Source of the DNA: Paragordius varius
Taxonomy: Eukaryota; Nematomorpha
DNA length: 64,000 nt
Assembly: GCA_964247055.1 (NCBI GenBank)
Contig: OZ176052.1
Coordinates: 10,788,001-10,852,000 of the forward strand
Direction: 5' to 3'
Of the stretch, positions 1 through 13,642 are shown piece by piece. The notes under the pieces were generated by a model that was not told the DNA's origin, did not search any database, and saw only the letters and a program-made list of their open reading frames with translations. The position numbers and the translations under genes are program-made. The stretch's first letter is position 1. The number at the start of each line of letters is the position of its first letter.

Positions 1-39
1 TTTAACAAAATAAATTATTAAAAGGACATTTTTAAATTA

Positions 40-2609
<2,570 letters not shown>

Positions 2610-2837
2610 ATGAAGGAGTCTCAATTGCAACATTATCAGCGTTTGGCTGAAAAGTACCTCAAAACAATCATTAAATTTGCTGAAGCCAACCCACAACGCT
2701 TTTTATTATACGTGGTAATAGCGCTTTTGCCTATTTTTTTGATCAGTGCTTACTTGTCAAGCAAGGCAAAACAGGAAAGAAAAAAAGAAACAAGACGCAG
2801 TGGAAGAAATATTGGTAAAGACAAAAAATCAAAATAA
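2610..2837 (+). CDS. Small single-pass ER membrane protein, calnexin-tail-like
   Basis: 75-aa protein from the ATG at 2610 (MKESQLQHYQRLAEKYL). A charged, possibly helical N-terminal segment (residues 1-30) is followed by a strong hydrophobic segment near residues 34-52 (FLLYVVIALLPIFLISAYL), then a basic Lys/Arg-rich tail ending KKSK. That ending fits a KKxx ER-retrieval signal. The pattern 'AEANP..LYVV.ALLP.FL' is reminiscent of the calnexin transmembrane segment and its flank, but no lectin or P domain is encoded nearby. It could be a last exon whose upstream exons I cannot find, or a free-standing tail-like protein. It is convergent with HYI, with only 51 bp between stop codons. Codon use looks genuine. 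The family assignment is a weak inference; that it is coding is more likely than not. Confidence 0.6.
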   Translation: MKESQLQHYQRLAEKYLKTIIKFAEANPQRFLLYVVIALLPIFLISAYLSSKAKQERKKETRRSGRNIGKDKKSK

Positions 2838-2888
2838 TTATGAATTTATTAATTGATACACAGCCATATATTTTATAATAATTATTTT

Positions 2889-3833
2889 CTACAATGTGCA
2901 CGTATCCTTGAAATCATGTATCCACTTTAGACCATCGTTTGTATTACCTTAATAATTAACATCAATGCATTCGTTTATACTTTTTGGTATGTATTCCAAC
3001 CCAATAAATTTGCCATAATTTAAATTTTTTAACAAATCAAAAATATATTTATATGATATTTCTCCTGCCGTATCCGGTTCGTTTCGTAATGGTACTTGGG
3101 ATATTTGCATATGGCCTACAGGTTTAAATTTCATATTCAACCAATTAAAGGGAAAAGCGTATTAATGGATTCCGTTAGATTACCTTGTATCCTTTGCAGG
3201 TGATACATATCTAATTGTAATTTGATACGTGGATCATTTACTCGTTTTATAATTCTTTCCGCTAAAGAAAAGAATTAAAAAATAATACCTTTAACAAAAG
3301 AATTCATAAAGTAATTTGGAACGGCTTGTGAGCATATAGGTTCAATAACTCCTATCATATCGAATTCATTTAAAAGTTTGGTTGAATATTGCAAATTTTC
3401 AACCATCGTTTGTTCCATTTCATCCAAAAGTTTGGCATCGGGGTTTTGTGGAATAAAACCAGCCAATATATGCACACTGAAGTTTAAATTTTGGTGGTTA
3501 ACCTTTTACAATCTAATTCTTTTGCATATTCCAAGGCTTTGGCAAAGAGTGTTTTAAATCTTTCTTCCATACCTGGAATGGCTGCCAGTCCCATTTCATT
3601 AGCGTTTCCTTATTATTATGAAAAATATTAAAAAAACCTCTGGGCGTATTTATCAAGACGTGTTTTAATCCTATATCATTAATATGTTTTAATTGTTCAA
3701 AAGGGATTCCATAAGGGTCAGGGTTTTCAACATACCTAAATCCGGCGGATTTGGCTGCTTTGTAGCGGTCAATTATGGTTCCATGTTCTTTGAACAGAAA
3801 ACCCATGTTTGCACACAATTTTAGCTTACTCAT
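2889..3833 (-). CDS. HYI: Putative hydroxypyruvate isomerase
   Basis: 267-aa TIM-barrel sugar isomerase of the HYI/AP-endonuclease-2-like family, which interconverts hydroxypyruvate and tartronate semialdehyde. Six exons: 3833..3638, 3608..3503, 3476..3289, 3261..3142, 3115..2981, 2947..2889 (stop TAG). The five introns are 29, 26, 27, 26 and 33 nt, all GT-AG, and phases close throughout. Removing them gives unbroken alignment to animal HYI by eye: INTPRG, VHILAGF, then VIEPI with Glu146 and GLEYIP with Glu244, matching the two catalytic glutamates of the bacterial enzyme; LQLDMYHLQ and HMQISQVP are also present. Length fits the human protein (about 277 aa). The start lies 179 bp downstream of the CA stop on the same strand. 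No signal peptide; likely cytosolic. Confidence 0.93.
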
Positions 3834-4012
3834 CAGTTATAACGTTAAATTTAAAAATTAAGAAGGTTAAAAAATGAAATTACGAAATAAGTATGTAACA
3901 CATGATATTTATTGTTTCATTTACGTATCATATTTGTATAAAAATTTGTGGATGCATTGATAAATTAAAATATAATTATTTATAAATATATCACATATAC
4001 AAAAAAATAAAA

Positions 4013-7000
4013 TTAATGATGGAATGATTTTCGCACTATCCGATCATTTAGTGGCTGAGGTTCTCTAAATATATTGCACATGGTTTTGCATTTCCCCGTT
4101 TCGTCCAATTCGCTCGAATACAATTGGAATAAGTGCTTTAACTAAATATAAAATATAACGAACCAGATTTTAGAAATATGAAAAAAACGATATGTCCTAT
4201 AATATAGTTAATATTATGAAAAATTGACAATATTATCATGATTTTATGGTGTTATTTTGAAATAAAAACTACAGTTTCAAAGCATTTGTGTACATAACTT
4301 GGGCCCAAACGATCTTAAATTAGTATGCCAAATACTAATGGTAAAGTTATGTCATTTTTCCGCCGTGAATTTTTAATTTTGTAGCTATAAAAAATTGTAC
4401 TTGTTAATTACTTTTATTATTTTCCGCTATAAAAATCAACCAATTTCGATTGCATATCATTAATTAATAAAAAAATCGTTATTAACTACCAATCAATAAC
4501 TATTTTTTTAAAAAAAAGTTTTAAGAAGCAAAATCAATGTTATATAATAATAAAATTAACTGATTTTTACCTCGAATTATGAGTTAAAAATTTTGATGTT
4601 TTTATGTGAGGAGAATTAAGAAATGTGTCTCTTTATAATATATATAACATTTTAACTTTAAATTTTTGAAAATATAAACTTTTTAATAAAACCTATCTAT
4701 ACATCTCTCAAATGTTACTTGATTGTTGGAAATTTCCATAGGGTTCTTTAACAGTATCCAGGTGACTGATTCACTAAAAGGCGGTGTTGTTAAGGAACCT
4801 GGATAAGTCCAATACTCTGAGATATTTTCTATAAATTGAAAACAATATAATAAATAAAAATATCAATGGATCAAAAACTAATTGAAAACCGAAATAATCT
4901 AATTGCACTTAACAAAATATAATCTCGTCCCCATTTACTAAACAATTTGAAACATTATTACCATATAAATCGCCAACTATGTAATAAATAATCCATATTA
5001 AAATCAATAAGGAATGAAAAAAATTATTTGTCAGAGGCATATTTAATTCATTCTTTTGAGACAACAAAAATAAAATCAACGTAATTCTGGCTCACGTATA
5101 ATTAAAATCAAGGCTCAACACAAATGGCTTCGCGGGTCGCATACGAAAAATATATGGCCCATAATAAATATTTTGTTGGATTTCAAACATAAAACTGTAC
5201 CAAATATACGAACACATATAACAATATTTATTTAGCCGATTTCTGCTAGTTCAATGCCAAAATTTGAAATGGATTTTTTTTTGAATTGTTTGTTCACGAT
5301 ATCAATTTTACTAAGAAGATTATTTTATAAATAATATTTAAGCAAAATATGGAATTTCCTAATTATTTGGTGTATGGTGTAATTTCACAAATTTTGTGAA
5401 CCAAAACAAAAATCTAGGAGTGCCGCATGTTGGTCACCCCTGATGAAACTATGCAAAACACCAAGATAAAGTCTTTCCATAACTATTAAAATATTGACCT
5501 GGTTGGATTAGGCAACAATATAAAGACAAAATACACACACCTATTTGCTAATCAACTATATAATCATTATTAGTACAAATCAACGAATTCCTCCTATAAT
5601 CGTTGAATTATTAGCGTTGAAAGAATAATATTGATCAACATATGCTCTTTCTTGCAAGGATTGAGGGATAATAATTTAAATATTTTGCCCAAAATTTTGA
5701 AATTGTATGATAAGAGTTTATGGTTTTTTATGGAAATGGCTTAAAGTTAAAAATATATTATAAATAGGTTTTTAGATTAAATTTTGGCTTGATTGTTTCC
5801 TACGAATTTTACATTAAATGATTTTAAAATTGTTAATCTATAAATAAAAAATAAACAGTTTAGAGTCTCTTTTTTCCTTTTTTATTAGAGGGTAAGGACT
5901 TAAGTTATATTAGTTTCGGGGTTGGAACTCTGGCACGCAGTGTGAGAGTCCAACCTACCTACTATACCATGTCCATACCCTAATATTTTATTACTATTAA
6001 ATGCAATAAATTGATCAAATATCTAAAAATATTAGGAATGACTTTCCTGTCTAAAATATAATATATTTATAGGAAATAAATTATATACCTGGTAGGCAGT
6101 GTCTTAAATTTAATTCTTTGGTGACAATTTTTGAATCTTGATAGTTTTGTATGTGCGATAATTGGCTAATAATTTTATCCAGTTCTGGGTTGGATTGTCC
6201 TAACTATATATCAAACATAATGTTATGTTTTAAAATCTGGGTTTTCGAAAATTGGATAAATTAAATTTTATATATAGATTATCTTGATATCATTAATTAA
6301 TCAAAACATCAATGGTTTGAAGCGGTTCAATTTTTTTAAAAGAAAATATTCCATAAAATTTGTTTACCTTAAGAAATACGCCCACAACAGACAAACCGTT
6401 ATAGTAATTGGATGCATCATTCATGTTTGAAAAATATTCAGAGTTCCAATGAACAAAATGTACCTTATCAAAAAAAATATTAATTGTATTTAATGTGTAA
6501 CATATTAAATTAAAAATCCTTAATCCATCATTTAAAAACATTTTAATCAAGTGTTAATTGGGCGCAGTATACCTCTCCCTCGTAAAGTTTTCCATTAATT
6601 CTGTGTTCAGATCCCTTTTTATTTTCGGAACCCCAATGGAAGTGAAAATGATCAAATCGGTAGGCATTTGACAAGGGACCACTTCTTATAACTATATAAC
6701 GTAGCAATTTTAATTTTGTGCACAGCGTTTAAATATTAAATGATTAGATATTAATATAGAAAGTATTTGAAAAGTCTAAAAACTGTCTATGACGAGGCCT
6801 TCAAAAAAATTGGGCATATTATAAACAAATTTGACTTAACTACATAAATGAAAAAAAATGACATAAAATAGCATAAAATAATTTTACATAAATCATCTTG
6901 GTGTAGCGGGAAAATCTTTAGGGTTGTTCCATCATTCAGCATGCGAAAAGCTTCAAGCTTGGCATAATTGACATTCAAGGGATTATCCTGGTCTAAGTGT

Positions 7001-7137
7001 GCATCATACCGGGCCTGATTAGTTTTAATATCGATTGGGGATTGAAAATGACCCGTAGATTTGGGGTAACGTGTGGCCCATTTTGATGCTCCTTCAATAT
7101 TTTTATTATGATTAAAATTTAATTTTTGAATATCCAT
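4013..7137 (-). CDS. Alpha carbonic anhydrase, cytosolic type
   Basis: 272-aa alpha-CA catalysing CO2 hydration. Exons: 7137..6888, 6691..6573, 6463..6368, 6203..6089, 4828..4719, 4141..4013 (stop TAA). Introns are 196, 109, 164, 1,260 and 577 nt; phases close. The zinc ligands are present: FHFHWG (His100, His102) and VHFVHWN (His125), with the gate Glu123 and the SLTTPP threonine pair. It begins without a signal peptide and ends RIVRKSFHH, matching the CA C-terminus. Oddity: the position of the CA II proton-shuttle His64 is Thr71 (NDGTTLKIF), so turnover may be lower or the shuttle may use another residue. In exon 5 I used the phase-0 donor CAA|GTAACA because it joins to LKHLFQL as in the family. 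Intron 4 carries a hAT-like MITE and a SINE. Confidence 0.93.
5109..5442. mobile_element. hAT-like MITE in CA intron 4
   Basis: The right end reads ...GTTGGTCACCCCTG, whose complement CAGGGGTGACCAAC is the common hAT terminal motif. The left end is a decayed CAAGGCTCAACAC followed by TTCGCGGGTCGCAT. Flanks ATTAAAAT and ATGAAACT agree at 6 of 8 positions, as expected for an old 8-bp duplication. No coding capacity. The interior (GACATAA-like text, then AACACATATAACAAT) matches the copy at 15.8-16.1 kb. Confidence 0.6.
5890..5980 (-). mobile_element. tRNA-derived SINE-like copy
   Basis: Read on the minus strand, GGTATAGTAGGTAGG resembles a pol III A box, GGACTCTCACAC resembles a tRNA-Glu(CTC) anticodon arm, and AGAGTTCCAACCCC resembles a B box at the right spacing. 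The ends form a 10-bp inverted pair (GGGTAAGGAC / GTCCATACCC, one mismatch). An intact tRNA is unlikely because the acceptor and T stems do not close at canonical spacing. It sits in CA intron 4. Confidence 0.5.
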
Positions 7138-8533
7138 AAATACATGTAAAATAGGATAGAATATTTTATGGATTGATATATTTATATATTTACCTAATAA
7201 ATTACTTATTAATTATATCATTGTGTCACTTTTTCTATTGTAATTTATACCCATCTATTAAATCTGATCAAACCTGTGTTTGTTAATTATAAAAGTTCTT
7301 TTATTTACCAATTTAATATATATATATATTATATATATATATATATATATTGAGGTATAATAATTATACTAAAAAAGATATTAAGTAATCATACATAGCA
7401 TATTTTCTGAGAAATCGATATATATACTTATAAGAAAAAGTAGGCATTATTTGTAATTATACATTATTTGTAATAATTATCGCGTATTAACTATTTCTAA
7501 TGTCTCTCGTCAAATTTAATGACTCACCAAATATCCCAATACATGCTAATCTTGAAATATTAATTTTTAAATTTGGATTGTTGTAAAAAATGAATCTAAT
7601 TTTTATACAAGCACATTTAACTGACATTCTTGATTATTGGACCATTTCAAAGCATGACTGATTTTATTTTAAAATGTATACCTCTAATTTATTATAATTT
7701 TGTTTTTTAACCATATAGTAGGGATAAAAATAGGTTTATAATTTATAGGGTTTGATGGCCACTTGCTATCAGGTCTTAACATATCAATTTTAAATAACTA
7801 TGTATATTCTCAGAATTCAATATAAATTTTTATAAACAAAACAGGTGAAAATATTTACCATGAAAGAATTTACCGACAATCAAATTAAAAAGTTGAATTT
7901 GACATTGGGCCACAAGTTTAGAATAATTGTAAAATTTGTAGTGATTATGAATATTAGTATAATTATTAACGAGTATATTATTGCACCTTGTTAATTGATG
8001 TATAAAAGATTTTTGTAGCGCATATATATTAATATTACAATTATATAGCACTTTTAACATTCTAAAATATTTTATATTCAAAAACTTAAAAAAGTATATA
8101 TATTTAAACAATAAAAAAAATAAACAAAAAGTTTGATATATATTTACATATCAATTTAATTTAATAAATTGTGTTTATATTTATTTATTTTTATATAAAT
8201 ATGGATAATATCAGAAGGTCACCACCACATTGCATGTGGTAATATATGTAAGTAAATAGATTGAAATAGAGTATTGTCGCGATCAATCATAATACCATAA
8301 CAACTTTTTTGTAAAACTTTATGCCAAAATTTTTTTTAGCAATGTAATATATTTTAATTTAGGAATTGTTGGATACTTTCGATATCAAATTCATCAAAAG
8401 TCAAAAAATATCAATAAAACAATAATACTGCTATTTGTTATATAGTAGAAGGAATTAAATTTTTTGTATTGGCAGTTGTTAAACTCAGAACAATATTATA
8501 AAGGAAAATTAAGCTTAAAATGATGATGAAAAT
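7138..8533. other. Gene-free AT-rich stretch
   Basis: 5' flank of the carbonic anhydrase gene. It includes a TA microsatellite at about 7317-7350. Open frames here are short and AT-driven; I see no gene or recognised element. Confidence 0.5.
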
Positions 8534-8801
8534 ACCTAAATTTAAACTGAAATTACAAAGTGATTCGGTCACGATTGTTAGCGTTCATCAGTACGACACT
8601 ACTATTGGTTTTAATTGATTGTGTTTAAAATTCCCATTACCGACTTCATTTATACCAAACTTACCAAGTAAATAAACAATATTTTGTAAAAACTACAAAT
8701 AAAATAGTTGTGTAGTACTGATGGTGGATCACAAGCACAAAACTCGTTTGCTACTAGACGAAGGGTTTAGCATATCATTTTGTTTCAGTTTAAATTTAGG
8801 T
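8534..8801. repeat. Foldback MITE, 19-bp perfect terminal inverted repeats
   Basis: Starts ACCTAAATTTAAACTGAAA and ends with the exact complement. Inner arms also pair (CATCAGTACGACACTACTA against TAGTTGTGTAGTACTGATG, two mismatches). Length 268 bp, no coding capacity. No clear target-site duplication seen. Confidence 0.6.
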
Positions 8802-11800
8802 TTAATTCCTTATATTTTCGTTAACAAATTGTCACTATATTAAATAATAAGACGGCCAAAACTGTGTGACATCCTTGTAATTTAAATTGTAATTTATATT
8901 ATAATGATTAGCTAAAACGATGAGCATCTTCATAACAATTTGGGTCATTCGAATAAAGCCGTTATTTTAAAAATAAAAAAAAACGGTATACAAATGCAAT
9001 ATATTCAATTAAGTTAGTAATCTCAGTATGATTTTTTGGCGTCTACTTTCATCACTCCATGACATTTTGGGGTAGTCTTTTACCAGAGCGATTTGATCTT
9101 GATAAGTTTTTAAGGTATTGGGCTGAATTTAAAAATATGTTTTCTTTAGCCTTTAAGGCGCATAATACAAAATTTTTTTTAAATGTAAAATCGTAAAAAA
9201 ATCTTCATCTCAAGTTTTTTCGCCGCCATTTTTTTCTTTAAATTTATTTAAATCGCTAATATAATATTAAGATAAATTTATATGATGGTTAAATGTAATT
9301 ACATAACTAACTTTTAAGCTTTGAGTTTGTTAATGATATTAAAATCAGCTGTTTAGTTCAACCGTGTTTAGAAGTCATAAAACTGCAAAAAACATAAGCT
9401 TTTTATCTAATACATTAAGACAATGTTTGATAAAATTTAAACTAAAATAACTTTTCAAAACAGTAGTTTAATTACGGGGATATGTAATTACCCCAATATG
9501 TCGAATAGGACATAAAAGTTAAAAGTTTTCACAGAGTGTTAAATAATATAAATATCTAACTATTGTATTTATTTATATTTAAATGCTTTAACTGGTTAAA
9601 AAACAGATAACTGCCGATTGACAATTTTCTGTTTCAATAAGTTTAGGAAAGGTTTACATTTATTAATAAAAGCTGTATCTTGTAGTACCGTAAATTGTGC
9701 GATTTAAGCTAAAAAATAAGCAATGTCAATTCGGTTAAAAAACAGTCAACTGCCAATTAGCTATACCGTTTCTTACATTAGATCAATAAGTTTAGTTGAG
9801 GTTTAAAAAACCTAATGTAACAGTAAATCATACAATCTAAATAATATAATCACTTATTTAATTTAATTCAATTCTAACACTGAAAATATTATCATTGCTT
9901 AAAAAATATTAAAGTATGGATGTACTTGACTATATTTGATGTTTTAAAATGAACAAATTTAATAGCTTTTCGTAGTTGTTTTGCTTTTGGCAAATCCAAC
10001 TAATTTTTCTGATCATAAACGGTTTTAGGTTAAAATAATTTTGGCTCCAGTTCCATGTTTTCAGTTTAATGGTTCGACTTTCGCTTCCTTTTTTAAAAAA
10101 AAATAGGAATTCCCATTATTTATATACAATGTGTGATGAAATTTTTCAAAAATAGACGCATAGAAACCGATCAAATTTGTTTTATACTGCTTTTTGCAAA
10201 ATCGAAGAACAGGATCATAATTTAGAAATAAATAATTATATAAGGATTTTGTAATAAAAATATTGAAAAATTAAAAACAAATTATTTTTGTGGAACTACG
10301 CGGTTCCAAAAAAAAACGGTTTCTGTAATCTCTATAAAAACGATTCGAAAGATATCAAGATATTTCTTTAGATATGTCTTACAAAAAAAATATTTCACCA
10401 TTTCAGAAACTTCGCTGTGAATTACAGAGACCTCGGGGTTTATTAAAATTTGGGCGCTAAAATCAATGGTGTCGAAATTAGATACTAGTTCATATAAATT
10501 GCAGTTTATATATTTTTTGTTTGGCTTGGCATATGAAAGCTTAATCATTTTTAAAAATATTATTTATTTAATTTTTGTGGAATGGACCACTAGTTCACTG
10601 GGCACATTTCAAAATAACTAATTTTCTAAAAAAGTCATTTTAGGGATTAATTTTTTTAATGTTACAAATTTTTGATGACATATATATCTTTTTCGTTTAT
10701 TAAATATCATGTTTCAAAATTATCCCAGTGCAGCTAAAATGTGTTTAAAATTTGGTGAAGATATCGATTTTTTTATCTTTCTAGGTTTTGGATAAAATAA
10801 GTTGTAATAATAAAAGAATTACAAAATTCTTTAAACAAATCGCCTCTCAGTTTATTATTAATGAATACCATCCTTATTTTTCTGTAGGAATATAATTTAT
10901 AAAATATTTATAAACTTATGTTAAGGTATAATGATACTGTTGTTAAACAAGCCTCGTGTAAAAATTAAACTGCTAAAAATTTCATTGAAAACTTTTAGGG
11001 TTTTATTTACGTTCTACATTTATAAATATATTTATTAATTTTCTTATTAGATAGCTAATTTGCATACAAAGGGTGAAAATATTAAGTATGGAGTGACCAA
11101 TTTTAAAGAAAATTATACAGAGTATTTAATGTTTCAATATTTAATTATTACATAAAAGTCAATTGTCAATTATGGAGTGATAGATTTTACGCGGTATGGA
11201 TTATAATTTAGTTTATTCCCAAAATATGAACAGACGCTAGTTTCTACTGGAATGCCACATTAATTATAAAATGCCATATTATTTAAAATATAAGCTCGGC
11301 AATAGTTTCATATAAATCTCAGGAATTCACTGTGCCAAACAAATTTTTCCAAGGGTTATAAACTAAGTTTGCCAAATTTCTGTAATTACAACCATTTTTA
11401 AAATCTTATCTTTATTTGATTGACCAAACATCATAAAGCATTAGAAGCCATGTGATTGAACTTAAAGCCAGGTCATGGTTTTAATGAGATGGGTAAATCA
11501 TAAATCATCATTATATTTATAGCTCAAGAAAATATTAAAATTATATGTAGCCACATTGTTTCGGCTTATTTATATGGCTCATTCACATGTTATACATGCA
11601 GTCGTTCATGGTCATAACATTTATGATTCCAACAGCCAAATGTATTCCCTATATCAAACAAAATAATCTTAACTCGTTCAAATTGGGTCGCACAGTTTTA
11701 ATGATGATATTTTGCAATTCATTAAAATTTGATTAATATTTAATATTCGGGTCAGACCAACCCTTATTTCTGCAATATTTGTAATTCATACTTATATTTT

Positions 11801-12913
11801 ATATAAATTTTGCACATTAGTTAGTCAAATCCAAATATTTTTGTTCATTTGGCAATACAGTAGTGTATGGGTAAAAAACAACAAATGTTTGAAATTACAA
11901 TGTTTTTTCTTCTCTTACAACATTCAATTAATAAACATAGACAAAATTTGTTTTTTATCATACGCTAATGTTTACCAAATGACTAAAAATGTGCATAGTC
12001 TATATATGATAAATATAAAGATAAAATATACCATCAGCGTCCCCATAACCCCAATCTTTCAACAACTTACTCATTTGAATATTATTGTGCAAGGATGTCA
12101 GAAAAATGGTAATGCAAAAAATGGATTTTAGATATTTAATGATCTCTAATAAGCCAAATTTTTGACAATAGATGCTGTTGAATATTTTGAAGCATACTAC
12201 ATATATCTTTTAAAGGTGTGAAATATTTGCTCATTATTTATTGCAGACGGCCAATTTTATTTCCGCGTACATTGTATAGAAATGTAATAAAAATATTATA
12301 TGATTAGTATATATTGTATGCGGAATAGCATTGACTCCTTTTTAATGAGGATTTCCCAATCATTATTTTTAATAATTTGTGTGTATATTTCATTCGTAAT
12401 ATCTTTTCCAGAGAAAACAGAATGTGAGAAAAAAGATTTTTTTAATTCCTCTCTGGAATTTTCGGTTTAACCAACAATTCTAAAATATTATATTGTATGA
12501 TAAAAAATGCTCCACCTTTTACATATTGGTGTATATGTATAAGGAAATTTTTCCTTCTAATTAATCCTGAGATGTATGGTTTTTGTGTAAATTATATTGA
12601 TGATAAAATTTATTTTTAAGAAAATACTATAAATCTCACCTATATATTTATTTAATATTGTATATGAATGATTTTTACCAAAAATTATTAGGTTTTTAGA
12701 TTAATATATTACACTTTTTTGTTGTATCTATTACCATTGATTTCTAAACATCATATCATACACACTATTTTCTATCGAACATAAAAAAACTTTTATATAC
12801 ATTTTACAAGATTAAAAAATATACAAAATCTTTGAAAATCAATACGTATGACAATGCCTTGTAGGAATATTTTTGCTAAAATATTATCGTATAAAATTTA
12901 TAAATGTATTTAA

Positions 12914-12948
<35 letters not shown>

Positions 12949-13155
12949 AGATTTTTCAAGATTTTTAAATATTTTCCAAAATTTTTGGGATATTTTAATT
13001 TAATTAATAATTAAACTCGTTCGTCTTAAAACCTAGTTTTTTTATTTGACATTATAAAATATTTTACAAATTTTGATACAGATTTTTTCCATTTTTCTAT
13101 AAATCATTCTAAAAAATTGATGCAAGTTGCTTACTTTGTACATAAAATTTCTGTT
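8802..13155. other. Gene-free stretch with old repeats
   Basis: Contains a family R1 copy near 9045-9310 (GAGCGATTT ... CGCCGCCATTTTT). It also holds a diverged direct duplication of about 115 bp, spaced about 144 bp apart (9593-9850, both copies beginning GGTTAAAAAACAG), and an AT microsatellite at 12919-12946. The 88-codon minus frame at 10548..10282 is not supported by any motif. No gene called. Confidence 0.5.
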
Positions 13156-13642
13156 CCATTTCCCAGTCAAAAAATCGTTTTCCCAGTCAATATAAACATT
13201 TTCCCAGTCAATAAAAACATTTTTTCAATCTATAAAAATGTTTTCCCATTCAATAAAAACGGTTTTATTTTTGATCATAAATATGAAAACAATATAATAA
13301 TTTTTAACCATTATCAGCGTAATATTGGGATATTATTTTTTATAAAAACACAATTATTGAATGACAATTTTTCCAATTATATTCCAGTGCACAATCATTA
13401 ATGACTTATTCTTTTAAAGTTATATTTTTTGGAATTTGAGATATTTTTAAGATAATATTTTTTTTATCGATGGTTGGCATTAATATTTGCGGCTAACTTA
13501 TAAAATCTATAATTACGCATGAAATAATAAAATTTATAAAAATATACCATTTTTATCTCAAATTTTTTAAACATGTCAAGTTTGTCGATAAAAATACGGT
13601 CGAAAAAAAATTTTTTAGATAAAAACATTTTTGATTTAAAAA

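Noticed and set aside
5890-5980. Functional tRNA gene
   Set aside because: The T arm and acceptor stem do not pair at canonical distance; better explained as a tRNA-derived repeat.
2889-7137. HYI and carbonic anhydrase as an operon (179 bp apart, same strand)
   Set aside because: No trans-splice acceptor near the HYI start and no functional link; close spacing alone is not enough.
10282-10548. 88-codon minus-strand frame beginning MIKLSYAKPNKKYI
   Set aside because: Composition is passable, but there is no motif, no plausible flanking exon with closing phase and no neighbour context; long chance frames are expected in this AT content.
12919-12946. TA repeat as a possible origin or recombination site
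   Set aside because: Simple AT microsatellite; another like it lies at 7,317-7,350. Nothing else supports a function.
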